A DNA stretch of 64,000 bases from Glaciihabitans tibetensis (GTDB lineage: Bacteria > Actinomycetota > Actinomycetes > Actinomycetales > Microbacteriaceae): assembly GCF_003003265.1 (NCBI RefSeq), contig NZ_PVTL01000006.1, positions 276,729 to 340,728 of the forward strand, read 5' to 3'. Below, piece by piece: positions 7,766 through 16,651 of this stretch. Numbering within the stretch: position 1 is the first letter of the stretch; every line of letters starts with the position of its first letter. The position numbers and the translations under genes were made by a program. The notes beneath the pieces are model-generated. The model ran no database searches and was not told the DNA's origin. It saw only the letters and a program-made list of their open reading frames with translations.

Positions 7766-9340
7766 CTAAACTGCTGGGGCGTCCAACGCGAGCGCCGTAG
7801 CATCGTCCGATCCTCGGTAGCGAAAGTGCTTGAAGGCGGGCTGCCCGTCGGCACTAACGATTCCGAACAGGCGCCCCGTGAATCCTCCCGCGACTTCGGT
7901 GCAGAGGTAACGGCCATCGAGGCGCGCCAATTCCACTCGCTCGCCGTCCTTCATGTAACCGAGCGCCACGCAGTCTGGACCGCCCGAACCGGATGTTTCC
8001 GGCACAACCGCCACGTAGACCGTCACGCTCGTGCTTTCGCGGCTGCTTCCCGGCCACTCTGTCGAGTGCGTTCGCTGAACCACGACCGCCCGTACCGCGC
8101 CGACCTGACTGACCGCAGCGACCGTGCTGGCCGACACCTCTACCGAATACTCGTGGGTCGGTGTGAGACGCAATACCAAGGCGCCTCGCCCGCTGCCCGG
8201 CTCGATCGAGACCGTGGCTTCTGCGAACAGCTGTTCCTGGCGGCGCCCCAGGAACACGTCGCTGTACCGGGCCGAGTTCAGCAGCAGCGAGCCGTCACCC
8301 AAGGCCGCTACTGGAGAGCCAGAGGCCGGTCCGGACGAAACCCACTCGTAGCCGAGTTGCGCAGAGAAATCCGTGAGAACGTCGGTGACCGTGCTGACGG
8401 CTGTGCCGGAGGACGTACCGGTGACCGTGCTGGAGATCGCGCTGGGGTGCGCGACGGTCGGGGACAGCAGATCGCCGACCACGGGCCATCCGTCTTGCCA
8501 TCGCACCTCGGCCGCGAACGTTTCCCGACCGAGGCCGTGGAAGCCGTGGGAGCCGCCACGAACCCGCACGCCAAGGAACACCATGGCCCAGCTGCCGTCC
8601 GGGCGCTGAACCAGGTCGGCGTGGCCCGTGTTCTGCAGAGTGCCCGGGTAACCGCGGCGGGTGAGAATCGGCCCGGTCGGGTTCGCTTCGAATGGGCCCT
8701 GCGGGGTGGGTCCGCGCGCGATGACCACCGAGTGACCGCGTTCAGTGCCTCCCTCGGCGAGCATGAGATACCAGTAGTCGTTGATGCGGTACAGGTGCGG
8801 GCCCTCCGGAAACTTGTGCCCGGTGCCCTGCCACAGTTCGATCGGCTCGCCCTGCACGTTTCCCGTTACAGGGTCAACTTCTGCCTGGCGGATGACTGAG
8901 GTGATGGTGGCAGCGTCAAAGGTTGCAAAGGTGACGAACAATCTTCCCGCGTCATCCCACGCCAGGTCAGGGTCGATGCCCGCGGCTCCGGGAATCCGGA
9001 CCGGATCGGACCACGGGCCGCGTGGGTCGGTTGCCGACACCAAGATCTGGCCACCATCGTCGTCGACGTTGGTCGTGATCATCCAGAACCGGCCGCCGTG
9101 ATGGCGGATTGTGGGGGCGTAGATGCCGCCTGAGGGCTTTGCGCGGCTGAGATCCAGCTGCGCGCGGCGGTTCAGCACGTGGCCGATCTGCGTCCAGTCG
9201 GTGAGGTTTGTGCTGTGAAAAAGGGGAACGCCGGGAAAGTACTCGAAGGACGACGTGACAAGGAAGTAATCCTCTTCCACGCGCACCACGCTCGGATCAG
9301 GATGGAAGCCCGGGATGACGGGGCGGGGCTCCTGTGCCAC
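7766..9340 (-). CDS. glycoside hydrolase family 43 beta-xylosidase / arabinofuranosidase
   Basis: Predicted to hydrolyse xylosides or arabinofuranosides from plant hemicellulose. The GTG at 9340 is chosen because AAAGGA lies a few bases upstream and the GH43 fold begins at once. The 524-residue protein has the N-terminal five-bladed propeller with the general-base Asp in 'GFHPDPSVV' (Asp15), the modulating Asp in 'GIDPDLAWDD' and the general-acid Glu in 'HKFPEGPHLY'. A C-terminal beta-sandwich of about 190 residues (GH43_C2-like: 'VLRLTPTHEYSVEV', 'RLFGIVSADG') completes it. No signal peptide is seen, so it probably acts on imported oligosaccharides in the cytoplasm. The gene stands alone, divergent from bioY. 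Confidence 0.92.
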   Translation of the reverse strand: MAQEPRPVIPGFHPDPSVVRVEEDYFLVTSSFEYFPGVPLFHSTNLTDWTQIGHVLNRRAQLDLSRAKPSGGIYAPTIRHHGGRFWMITTNVDDDGGQILVSATDPRGPWSDPVRIPGAAGIDPDLAWDDAGRLFVTFATFDAATITSVIRQAEVDPVTGNVQGEPIELWQGTGHKFPEGPHLYRINDYWYLMLAEGGTERGHSVVIARGPTPQGPFEANPTGPILTRRGYPGTLQNTGHADLVQRPDGSWAMVFLGVRVRGGSHGFHGLGRETFAAEVRWQDGWPVVGDLLSPTVAHPSAISSTVTGTSSGTAVSTVTDVLTDFSAQLGYEWVSSGPASGSPVAALGDGSLLLNSARYSDVFLGRRQEQLFAEATVSIEPGSGRGALVLRLTPTHEYSVEVSASTVAAVSQVGAVRAVVVQRTHSTEWPGSSRESTSVTVYVAVVPETSGSGGPDCVALGYMKDGERVELARLDGRYLCTEVAGGFTGRLFGIVSADGQPAFKHFRYRGSDDATALALDAPAV

Positions 9341-9562
9341 GGTGGTCCTTTCGTTGGGGACGCAGTTTTCGTCCACTTGTGATGCGCGCCGATCCCGGAT
9401 GCCGAACAAGATCCACACGGAGAACGCTACTCCTGCGCAGAATTGCGGTTGCCCACATAAGAAATTCGCTTTTTCAGAAGGAGTCCTCCAGTCGTGCTCG
9501 GTGTAATAGTCCCCTAGTCTGATTCTCTGGGTGGTGCAGATGCCGCCCGATGAGGAGACCAT

Positions 9563-10156
9563 ATGTCGCAAGCAGCCCTGGCCGGTGGCCGATCCACTCT
9601 CGTGGACCAGTTCATCACCCGTACTCTCGCCACTGACGTGGCTCTCGTTGTTGGCGGAGCCGCCCTCGTCGGTGTCGCCGCCCAGATCGCCGTTCCGTTG
9701 TGGCCCGTGCCAATCACAGGTCAAACCCTCGCGGTACTCGTTGTCGGCAGCGCCCTCGGTGCCGTTCGTGGCGCGCTCTCCATGGTTGTTTACGCGCTGC
9801 TGGGAATCGTTGGTCTGCCCGTCTTCTCCGACGCAGCTGCGGGACTCGGTGTCATCGCCGGCCCGACCGGTGGTTACATCATCGGCTTTATTGCTTCCGC
9901 GGCCCTCGTGGGCTGGATCGCAGAGCGCGCTGGAGACCGCAAGTTCCTCGGTGCCAGCCTCGCCTTCGCCTCCGGAACCGTCGTCACCTTCGCCTTCGGT
10001 TTGATCTGGCTCTCCGCCGCGCTCAACCTGAACCTCGAGCAGACGCTCCAGGCGGGCCTCTACCCGTTCATCATCGGAGGCGCCGTCAAGGCGCTGCTGG
10101 CCGCGGGCATCATCCCGTCCGTCTGGCAGATCGCCCGCCGCCGCACCAAGAAATAG
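9563..10156 (+). CDS. bioY: BioY, biotin-binding membrane subunit of an ECF transporter
   Basis: Takes up biotin. The 197-residue protein has about six membrane helices and family motifs such as 'VPLWPVPITGQTLAVLVVG', 'GALSMVVYALLGIVGLPVF' and 'GPTGGYIIGF', which line the biotin site. The start ATG has GAGGAG eight bases upstream. No energising BioM/BioN genes are adjacent, so it either works alone or uses a shared ECF module. A hairpin terminator follows at 10212-10246. Confidence 0.95.
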   Translation: MSQAALAGGRSTLVDQFITRTLATDVALVVGGAALVGVAAQIAVPLWPVPITGQTLAVLVVGSALGAVRGALSMVVYALLGIVGLPVFSDAAAGLGVIAGPTGGYIIGFIASAALVGWIAERAGDRKFLGASLAFASGTVVTFAFGLIWLSAALNLNLEQTLQAGLYPFIIGGAVKALLAAGIIPSVWQIARRRTKK

Positions 10157-10211
10157 CGAGTCGCTCCGGCGACAGCCGTTCCGGCAACAGCCGCCGCAGG
10201 ACCCGAACAGA

Positions 10212-10246
10212 GAACGACCCCGCCGAGAGTCTCGACGGGGTCGTTC
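10212..10246. terminator. bidirectional terminator between bioY and galK
   Basis: GAACGACCCCGCCGAG, loop AGT and CTCGACGGGGTCGTTC form a 16-bp stem with one mismatch between convergent genes. The T-run is weak, as is usual at this GC content. Confidence 0.7.
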
Positions 10247-10313
10247 TGCGTTGCTGGGCCAAGGCTGTGCGCTGGGCCCAGACCCGAGTTGCTGAGCTGG
10301 GCCGAGTTGCTGG

Positions 10314-11576
10314 CTAGACCTCGCGCACGGCTCCATCGGCGGCGCTCACGACGAACATCGTCGGAGCGGTGAAGTTCCGCTCGGAGAAGGCCGCCGTGAT
10401 GGCGATCTTGAGCGCGGGAATGCTCTCGCTCGGCACCAGTGCGATAGCGGCGCCTCCAAATCCGCCTCCGGTCATGCGGGCGCCGATAGCGCCGTTCGCC
10501 TGCGCGGTCTCGACCGCGACATCCAGCTCGGCGACTGAGATCTCGAAGTCATCCCGCATGGACGCGTGGGAGGCGTCAAGGAGAGACCCGATCGCGGCCG
10601 GACCCTCGAGGCGCAGGGTGCGCACGGTGTCGAGCACACGCTGGTTCTCGGTAACGATGTGGCGCACGCGGCGGAACGTTTCCTCGCTGAGCACCTCCTG
10701 GGCGCGGGGAAGGTCGTCGACGTCGAGGTAACGCAGCGACGGGACATCCATCAGGCGGGCGCCCTCTTCGCAGGAGGCTCGTCGAGCGGCGTACCCACCG
10801 GTGGAGTGCGCGTGCGCGACGTTGGTGTCGATGATCAGCAGCTCGAGGCCCGCGGCGGCGAAGCCGAGGTCGACCACTTCGGCGTCGAGGCTGCGGCAGT
10901 CGAGGAACACGGCGGCGTCGCGGCGGCCGAGTAGCGATGCAGACTGGTCCATGATGCCGGTGGGGGCACCCACTGCCTTGTTCTCGGCGAGCTGACCGAC
11001 CTTCGCGAGGGTCTGGCGGTCGAATTCGAGACGCCACGAGTCGTTCAACGCCAGGGCGATGGAGCTTTCGATGGCCGCAGACGACGAAAGGCCGGCACCG
11101 ACGGGAACCGTAGACTCCAGGTAGGCGTCGAACCCGGTCACCGAGCCGGTCACTGCGCCGGCAGCCAAGCCGTCAACCGCGTCGCCGGCTCCGCTGAGGT
11201 CCGCGCCGAAGCGTCCCAGCGCCCAGGCGACGCCGAGCGGGTACGCCGACCAGCCCGAAAGCACGTCGGGCCCGAGCTCCTCCACAGCGAGGTCGTCGAG
11301 GTTGATCTCCACAACTCCCTCGGCGAAGGCGCTGGAGATGCGGATGACGCGGTCATCGCGCAGCGCGAGCGCCAGCACCGTGCGGCGGTTGATCGCGAAC
11401 GGCAGCACAAAGCCCTCGTTGTAGTCGGTGTGCTCACCGATCAGGTTCACCCGGCCCGGGGCGGACCAGAGGCCATCGGGGGATTTGCCGTAGAGCGCGC
11501 TGAAGGTGGACTGCACCCGCTCGAGGAGCGCAGCGTCATCCGCTTCAGGCATCGAGGTGTTATCTGTGGTGGTCAT
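10314..11576 (-). CDS. galK: galactokinase
   Basis: Phosphorylates galactose with ATP to galactose-1-phosphate, step one of the Leloir pathway. The 420-residue GHMP kinase has all three signatures: 'GRVNLIGEHTDYNEGFVLP' near residue 45, the ATP loop 'PVGAGLSSSAAIE' (about residue 160), and 'RMTGGGFGGAAIAL' near the C-terminus. The start ATG overlaps the galT stop by four bases (ATGA), so the two are translationally coupled. It converges on bioY across a terminator. Confidence 0.96.
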   Translation of the reverse strand: MTTTDNTSMPEADDAALLERVQSTFSALYGKSPDGLWSAPGRVNLIGEHTDYNEGFVLPFAINRRTVLALALRDDRVIRISSAFAEGVVEINLDDLAVEELGPDVLSGWSAYPLGVAWALGRFGADLSGAGDAVDGLAAGAVTGSVTGFDAYLESTVPVGAGLSSSAAIESSIALALNDSWRLEFDRQTLAKVGQLAENKAVGAPTGIMDQSASLLGRRDAAVFLDCRSLDAEVVDLGFAAAGLELLIIDTNVAHAHSTGGYAARRASCEEGARLMDVPSLRYLDVDDLPRAQEVLSEETFRRVRHIVTENQRVLDTVRTLRLEGPAAIGSLLDASHASMRDDFEISVAELDVAVETAQANGAIGARMTGGGFGGAAIALVPSESIPALKIAITAAFSERNFTAPTMFVVSAADGAVREV

Positions 11577-12685
11577 GCTCGGCTAATTCCTTCTCGGATG
11601 AATGCTGCGGTCTGTTCGGGCAGGACGTCGCCGATGAAGGCGCCCATCGCAGCCTCCGACCCGGCAAGGTACTTGAGTTTGTTTGCGGCGCGCCTCGGCG
11701 ACGTGATTTGAAGCATGAGGCGGATGTCGTCACGCCCCACGTTCACGGGAGCCTGGTGCCACGCGGCGATGTAGGGGGTCGGGGTGTCATACAGCTTGTC
11801 GATGCCGCGGAGCAGCTGCAGGTAGAGGGTGGCGAGCTCGTCGCGCTCCTCGTCGTTGGTCGCGGCGAAGTCCGGGATGTGGCGGTGCGGCAGCATGTGC
11901 ACCTCGATGGGCCAGCGCGCGGCGAACGGCACGTACGCGGTCCAGTTCTTGCCCTCGAGCACGACCCGCTCCGAGGCGCGTTCGCTCTGCAGGATCTGTT
12001 CGAACAGGTCGGGTCCGACCTTCTCGATCGACTCGAGCAGGCGCGTGGTGCGCGGGGTGACGTACGGGTAGGAGTAGATCTGCCCGTGCGGGTGCTGCAG
12101 GGTGACGCCAATTTCCTGGCCGCGGTTCTCGAACGGGAACACCTGCTGGATGCCGGGCATCGCCGACAGAGCGGCGGTGCGGTCGGCCCACGCCTCGATC
12201 ACCGTGCGGGCGCGCGACGGGGTGAGTGAGCCGAACGAGCCCTCGTGCTGGGGGCTGAAGCAGACGACCTCGCAGCGGCCGATCGATGTGTAGCTGCGGC
12301 CGAGTCCGACCTCGCTGAGGGCTTCGAGCGACTCGGGAGCGCCGGCATCGCCCGCAAGAGCCGGGCCGAACGACGGCGACTTGTTCTCGAACACGGCGAC
12401 GTCGTACATGCTCGGCACCTCGGTCGCGTTGTCCGGGGTGGTCGGCGCGAGCGGGTCCTGGTTGGCCGGCGGGAGAAAGACGCGGTTCTGGCGCGCAGCG
12501 GCGATGGAGATCCACTCGCCGGTCAGCACGTCCTGGCGCATCGTGGCGGTGTCGGGCCGCGGGTCGAGGTGGCGCGCGTCGGCCGTGCGCTCCGGGGGCA
12601 GAACGGTGTCTGCGTCGTCGAAGTAGATCAGTTCCCGTCCGTCGTTGAGCACCGTGGGCCGTTTGACGATTCCGCTCGTAGTCAT
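11573..12685 (-). CDS. galT: galactose-1-phosphate uridylyltransferase
   Basis: Exchanges UMP between UDP-glucose and galactose-1-phosphate. The 370-residue protein has the active-site 'LQHPHGQIYSYP', whose His-Pro-His includes the uridylylated nucleophile, and a second histidine cluster 'VHMLPHRHIPDF' for metal binding and folding. It is the first gene of the galTK operon. Its ATG lies only five bases from the first operator palindrome (12691-12704), so repressor binding would block initiation or a nearly leaderless transcript. No galE is present in the window. Confidence 0.96.
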   Translation of the reverse strand: MTTSGIVKRPTVLNDGRELIYFDDADTVLPPERTADARHLDPRPDTATMRQDVLTGEWISIAAARQNRVFLPPANQDPLAPTTPDNATEVPSMYDVAVFENKSPSFGPALAGDAGAPESLEALSEVGLGRSYTSIGRCEVVCFSPQHEGSFGSLTPSRARTVIEAWADRTAALSAMPGIQQVFPFENRGQEIGVTLQHPHGQIYSYPYVTPRTTRLLESIEKVGPDLFEQILQSERASERVVLEGKNWTAYVPFAARWPIEVHMLPHRHIPDFAATNDEERDELATLYLQLLRGIDKLYDTPTPYIAAWHQAPVNVGRDDIRLMLQITSPRRAANKLKYLAGSEAAMGAFIGDVLPEQTAAFIREGISRA

Positions 12686-12690
12686 GGTGA

Positions 12691-12728
12691 TTACGATATC
12701 GTAAGTAGGCTACTTTCGATATCGTAAA
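12691..12728. promoter_or_regulatory. double operator between galTK and the DeoR regulator
   Basis: TTACGATATCGTAA (12691-12704) is a perfect 14-bp palindrome. A near copy, TTTCGATATCGTAA (12714-12727), follows with centres 23 bases apart, about two helical turns. A third small palindrome, AAGTAGGCTACTT, links them. The position between divergent promoters points to the DeoR-family protein binding here and controlling both directions. Confidence 0.75.
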
Positions 12729-12805
12729 TAGACGCTGGAGCGGCGAAGCGGGGCGCGCCTGGCGCGCGAGGCGCAATGCTTCATCAACGGGAGACAGGGC
12801 ACCGG

Positions 12806-13654
12806 ATGGCACGTGACAGCACCGCGGAACGCCGGGAGAAGCTGGCGGATCTGGTGACCAAGCGCGGATTCCTGCGGGTCGCCGATGCCAGCGCGATTCT
12901 CGGGGTGAGCGAGGTCACGGTTCGGGCCGACCTGACCGCGCTCGAAGCGACCGACCGGGTGCTGCGGGTGCACGGGGGCGCGATGCCGGTACACGGCGGC
13001 GCGATGCCGGTACCCGGCGCGGGCGTGGGCACCGCGACATCCCACGACCCAAAATCCGACGCGGTGCCTGAGCCCACCTTCGAGCAGGCTCTGATTCGCG
13101 AGACGGAGTCCAAGCGCGCGATCGGCGAAGCAGCCGCCGCCCTCGTCACCAGCGGGCAGAGCGTGATTCTCGACGTCGGATCGACCGCGCTGGCCGTGGC
13201 GGAGGCGCTGGTGCGGCGTGTTGATCTGGTGGATGTCGCGGTCATCACCAACGGGATCAGCATCGCCCTCGCGCTCGAGGCGGCGATCCCGCGCTTCACC
13301 GTTGTCGTTACCGGCGGCACCCTTCGGCCGCTCCAGCACTCGCTCGTGAACCCGTCGGCCTCCGCGTTCCTCGAGTCGGTGCACGTCGACATCGCGTTCA
13401 TCGGGTGCAACGGGATCGACCCGGTGCGCGGGGTCACGAATATCAACTATCCCGAGGCCGAGGTGAAGCGCAGGATGGTTCAGTCGTCGAGCCGCCAGGT
13501 GCTCATCGCCGACGGGAGCAAGCTCGGGCAGGCGCACCTCGGAGTCATTGGGGCGGTGGCGGAGTTCGCGCAGCTGGTGACGGGCGGGGTGGTGGACGAG
13601 GTCATCGTCGACTCGTTGCGGAGCGCCGGCCTTGAGGTTCTGGTCGTGGCCTGA
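12806..13654 (+). CDS. DeoR family regulator, probable galactose-operon repressor
   Basis: Divergent from galTK and separated from it by a double palindrome. The ATG at 12806 is preferred over the one at 12776 because GGAGACAGGG lies at the right distance and the product then begins directly before the helix-turn-helix. The N-terminal DNA-binding domain reads 'RREKLADLVTKRGFLRVADA' and 'GVSEVTVRADLTALE'. The C-terminal sugar-phosphate sensor has 'GQSVILDVGSTALAVAEAL', 'VVTGGTLRPLQHSLV' and 'IAFIGCNGIDP'. The likely effector is a phosphorylated intermediate such as galactose-1-phosphate (inference). A 21-base in-frame duplication gives VHGGAMP twice in the interdomain linker. Confidence 0.92.
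   Translation: MARDSTAERREKLADLVTKRGFLRVADASAILGVSEVTVRADLTALEATDRVLRVHGGAMPVHGGAMPVPGAGVGTATSHDPKSDAVPEPTFEQALIRETESKRAIGEAAAALVTSGQSVILDVGSTALAVAEALVRRVDLVDVAVITNGISIALALEAAIPRFTVVVTGGTLRPLQHSLVNPSASAFLESVHVDIAFIGCNGIDPVRGVTNINYPEAEVKRRMVQSSSRQVLIADGSKLGQAHLGVIGAVAEFAQLVTGGVVDEVIVDSLRSAGLEVLVVA
12968..13009 (+). repeat. 21-bp in-frame duplication in the DeoR linker
   Basis: Two near-identical 21-base units (two mismatches) encode VHGGAMP-VHGGAMP directly after the 'RVLRVHGGA' element that ends the DeoR DNA-binding domain. Only the first copy is expected in the family. Confidence 0.8.
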
Positions 13655-13702
13655 TCCTGAGATTTCTCCACATCCGCCGGGGAACTCGGTAGCCTCGCAG
13701 GC

Positions 13703-14452
13703 GTGACCCGCACCTACGACGTACCCGCCGGCTGGCTCGCTCGCTCTGCATCCCGCACCCCGCTGCGCCTGGTGAACGCGTTCGCCTTCGCTAAGTCGTC
13801 TACCCCACCGCCAGACCAGTGGACGCACTTCGCCAAGCTCAGGCCCGTGCCGTGGAAGCTGGTTGGAGCGTTTGCCCTCATCGCAGCGTTCTGCGTCTGG
13901 GGGATTGTCAGCACGCTCATCCAGTTCGCCGAAGAACTCGAGTACGCGATCTTTCCCCTCGTTCTGATGGCCGCGGGCGCGCTGTTCTTCGGCTGGGCCA
14001 CAGTAAACTCCGTCGTCTCCTACGGCACGCGAACGGGCTGGCCGCACCTCCACGGGGTGGGCATTGGCGAATCGGGCATCGCGTTTCGCCTCACCGGTGG
14101 CGATGCGGACGTGCCATGGGACGCCGTCACCTCGATCAGGGCGACATTCACGAACGAGGACAACCCCCGAAAGGCGAACATCCCGGTCTTGCGCGTGGAG
14201 TACGCCGGTTCGCGGGTTGACCTGAACACCCAGATCCTCGGGGCATCTCCGATCGTGACCTACTGGGCGCTCATCTACTACTGGATGACAAAGGAAAGCC
14301 GTGGCGAACTGGGAACGACAGTCGCGCAAGAGCGGATGGACGGTTGGCTCACGCAGGTCACCGCAACCGCAGCGCCACGAGGTCTGGCAGCGCCCGAAGG
14401 CCCGGCAGCGCCCGGGACCCCAGGTGCGACTCTGGCCGAGCCGAGCCAATAG
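13703..14452 (+). CDS. membrane protein of unknown function
   Basis: A 249-residue protein I do not recognise. It has two adjacent hydrophobic helices, about residues 52-73 (KLVGAFALIAAFCVWGIVST) and 80-103 (YAIFPLVLMAAGALFFGWAT). A soluble domain of about 100 residues follows, resembling PH-like folds ('GIGESGIAFRLTGGDADVPW', then 'AVTSIRATF'). An Ala/Pro-rich low-complexity tail ends it. The GTG at 13703 is the first start. It lies between the DeoR gene and the aldose epimerase on the same strand; it ends nine bases before the epimerase starts, so they are probably co-transcribed. Confidence 0.7.
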   Translation: MTRTYDVPAGWLARSASRTPLRLVNAFAFAKSSTPPPDQWTHFAKLRPVPWKLVGAFALIAAFCVWGIVSTLIQFAEELEYAIFPLVLMAAGALFFGWATVNSVVSYGTRTGWPHLHGVGIGESGIAFRLTGGDADVPWDAVTSIRATFTNEDNPRKANIPVLRVEYAGSRVDLNTQILGASPIVTYWALIYYWMTKESRGELGTTVAQERMDGWLTQVTATAAPRGLAAPEGPAAPGTPGATLAEPSQ

Positions 14453-14461
14453 GCTTGCGGC

Positions 14462-15427
14462 ATGCGTGCTTCCACTGGTGAACAGTTCGTCCTGACCCGC
14501 TCAACGCCGTTCGGCCCGGCCGAGGCGATCATCACGGAGGTGGCGGCCTCGATCCGCACCCTCCGCATCAACGGCGTAGACCTCACCCAGCCGTACCCGG
14601 AACATGTGCCTCCGCCCTTCGGATGCGGCATCGTTCTCGTGCCGTGGCCGAACCGGATCGAAGATGGCCTCTGGCAGCACGACGGTCAGCCCCAGCAGCT
14701 GGTGCTGTCTGAACCGAAACTGCACAACGCGATCCACGGCCTGCTCGTGCACACCGCCTATTGGATGGTGAGCCGCACCGACGATTCGGTCACGCTTGCC
14801 GCGTCGGTGTTTCCCGAGCGCGGCTACCCCTTCGCCCTCGAGACACAGGTCACCTACCAGCTCGTCGACGATGGCCTGACGGTCACCCATGAGATTCGCA
14901 ACGAGGGCGCGACTCCCGCTCCCGCCGCGATCGGCACCCATCCGTTCTTCCAGATCGGCGATGTGCCCACGAAAGACCTCACCCTGACGGTGCACGCGGC
15001 CTCACGGTTTCCGGTCGACGAGCGCCTGAACGTCAGCGCGGAAGTGCCGGTCGAGGGACGTTTCGATCTGCGTGCCGGCCAGAAGGTCGAAACCCTGAAG
15101 TTGGATGACGCCTTCGGAGACGTCACACCCATCGACCAGGTCACCGCAACGCTCACTGCACCAGACGGCCGCACGGTGTCACTCTGGCAGGACGAGAACT
15201 TTCCGTATGTACAGGTCTTCACCACGCCGAACTTTCCCGTTGGCGACAACCTCACGGTAATGAACGCCCTGGAACCGGACACCACCCCGCCCGAGTCGCG
15301 CACCCTCGCCATCGCGATCGAGCCGATGACAGCGCCCGCGGACGCGTTCAACTCCGGCCAGTCGCTTCGCTGGATAGAACCTGAGCAAACCTGGACTGCC
15401 AGCTGGGGGATTCGCTACACGGTCTAG
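14462..15427 (+). CDS. aldose 1-epimerase family protein (GalM-like)
   Basis: Predicted to interconvert alpha and beta anomers of aldoses such as galactose, feeding galactokinase. The 321-residue protein has the expected catalytic histidines in 'LHNAIHGLL' and 'AIGTHPFFQIGD' and the C-terminal catalytic Glu region 'AIAIEPMTAPADAFNSG'. The 'LVPWPNRIEDG' motif marks the bacterial GalM-like branch. It lies near galTK, consistent with galactose use, although transcribed the other way. Confidence 0.92.
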   Translation: MRASTGEQFVLTRSTPFGPAEAIITEVAASIRTLRINGVDLTQPYPEHVPPPFGCGIVLVPWPNRIEDGLWQHDGQPQQLVLSEPKLHNAIHGLLVHTAYWMVSRTDDSVTLAASVFPERGYPFALETQVTYQLVDDGLTVTHEIRNEGATPAPAAIGTHPFFQIGDVPTKDLTLTVHAASRFPVDERLNVSAEVPVEGRFDLRAGQKVETLKLDDAFGDVTPIDQVTATLTAPDGRTVSLWQDENFPYVQVFTTPNFPVGDNLTVMNALEPDTTPPESRTLAIAIEPMTAPADAFNSGQSLRWIEPEQTWTASWGIRYTV

Positions 15428-15459
15428 GCAGGCGCGGCGACGCCGACCATAATTGCGGA

Positions 15460-15930
15460 ATGAGTACGACCGCCGCAACAACGATCTCTCCCGAGCTGGC
15501 CCGGGCGCTGCGCGATTCTGGCCTGGTGTGGCATCCCGCGGTCGGCGACGCGTTCTCCATCGACCGGCTCGAGGTCGACGCCGACGTCTTCATCCTGAGC
15601 GACATGACCGTGGAAGCGCACCAATACTCCACCGGCACCGTCCTCGGATTCAACGGCACGACCGAGTGGGCGCTCGACTCGGTTTCCCTCGAGGACACCC
15701 TGTGGCTGCCGCGCGAGGACCAGCTGCGCACCCTCCTGCGCCGCTGCTTCCGCAGCCTTGAGGTGCTGCCCGGCGGTGGATTCCGGGTGTCCACGATCTT
15801 CAGCGACCTGCCGCAGAGCTTCGAGGCGCGCACCGCCGTCGACGCCTACGCGAAGGCGCTGCTCCTGTTCATCGACGAGTCCATCGGCGACCCGTTTCCC
15901 GACCTGGAGCACGAGCTGCCCCGCATCTGA
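15460..15930 (+). CDS. conserved actinobacterial protein of unknown function
   Basis: A 156-residue acidic soluble protein with no signal peptide or membrane segment. It contains 'LVWHPAVGDAFSIDRLEV' and 'DTLWLPREDQLRTLLRR', a pattern I associate with conserved small proteins of this family that databases sometimes misname CpaE pilus assembly. It lacks the Walker motifs of CpaE. Function not inferred. Confidence 0.65.
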   Translation: MSTTAATTISPELARALRDSGLVWHPAVGDAFSIDRLEVDADVFILSDMTVEAHQYSTGTVLGFNGTTEWALDSVSLEDTLWLPREDQLRTLLRRCFRSLEVLPGGGFRVSTIFSDLPQSFEARTAVDAYAKALLLFIDESIGDPFPDLEHELPRI

Positions 15931-16078
15931 CGAGCTGCCCCTGATCTGACGAGCTGCCCCTGACGTCGAGCGCCTCGCACCGCGGTCGCCCGTGCGCACT
16001 GCAGCCCGCCGCCCGCGCCTCGTCCGTTACAGTGTGAACGCTGCCGCTCGAAAGACGCTGCTGCTCGAAAGGAACCTT

Positions 16079-16651
16079 GTGCCTGCTCTGGATACTCTGA
16101 AGCTCCCCGCCCGCCGCGACGTGAAGGGCCTCGGTACGGTACTGACGGAGATCGAGGCGCCCACCCCGATGCGAGCGACGTTCGTAGAGGACCGCTACGG
16201 CACCTTCGTGGTGGTCGGCGACGCCGTGCTGTCCGCGTCCGCGCGCACCCTCACCATGGCGGGCCGGTTCATCGAACAAGGCATGAAGCCCGACCGCACT
16301 CTGCGCCTGCTCGCCCCGGTCACTCCGGACTCCTCGACGGCCGATGACGTCGTCATCCCCGCCTCCGACACCGCCGAACTGCGCGCGACCGTCGCGGCGG
16401 TGCACCACGGTGATCTCGTGCGCGCGGGGTTCCACGTTCGTGCGTACGGCAGCTTCACGATTACCGGCATGGCCGTATGGTCGGATGTCGCTGGCGCCTT
16501 CCTGGTCGGAGGCTGGTACGTCTCCGGCGCCCAAGAACAACCCGCGCCCCTGCTAGAGAGCCTGGCGATCCTCGCTACCGCCGCCGAGCACGGCGCCCCG
16601 GTGCCACCCCGCATCACCGGCACGCTCGGCGAGGACGACCTCGGCGCGTAG
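16079..16651 (+). CDS. conserved protein of unknown function
   Basis: The GTG at 16079 is preferred because GAAAGGA lies six bases before it; the upstream in-frame ATG at 15992 would add a basic segment of intergenic character. The 190-residue product looks all-beta, with duplicated patterns ('RYGTFVVVGDAVLSASARTL' and 'YGSFTITGMAVWSDVAGAFL'), suggesting two copies of a small beta-barrel unit. No catalytic motif is recognised. It is followed by a gene-less stretch. Confidence 0.6.
   Translation: MPALDTLKLPARRDVKGLGTVLTEIEAPTPMRATFVEDRYGTFVVVGDAVLSASARTLTMAGRFIEQGMKPDRTLRLLAPVTPDSSTADDVVIPASDTAELRATVAAVHHGDLVRAGFHVRAYGSFTITGMAVWSDVAGAFLVGGWYVSGAQEQPAPLLESLAILATAAEHGAPVPPRITGTLGEDDLGA

Noticed and set aside
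9341..10336. N-terminal extension of the GH43 gene by 332 codons
   Set aside because: It would cover bioY in antisense and the divergent promoter region. The GTG at 9340 has a good ribosome site and begins at the conserved fold.
15460..15930. CpaE pilus-assembly ATPase
   Set aside because: The 156-residue protein has no nucleotide-binding motif and is far too short.
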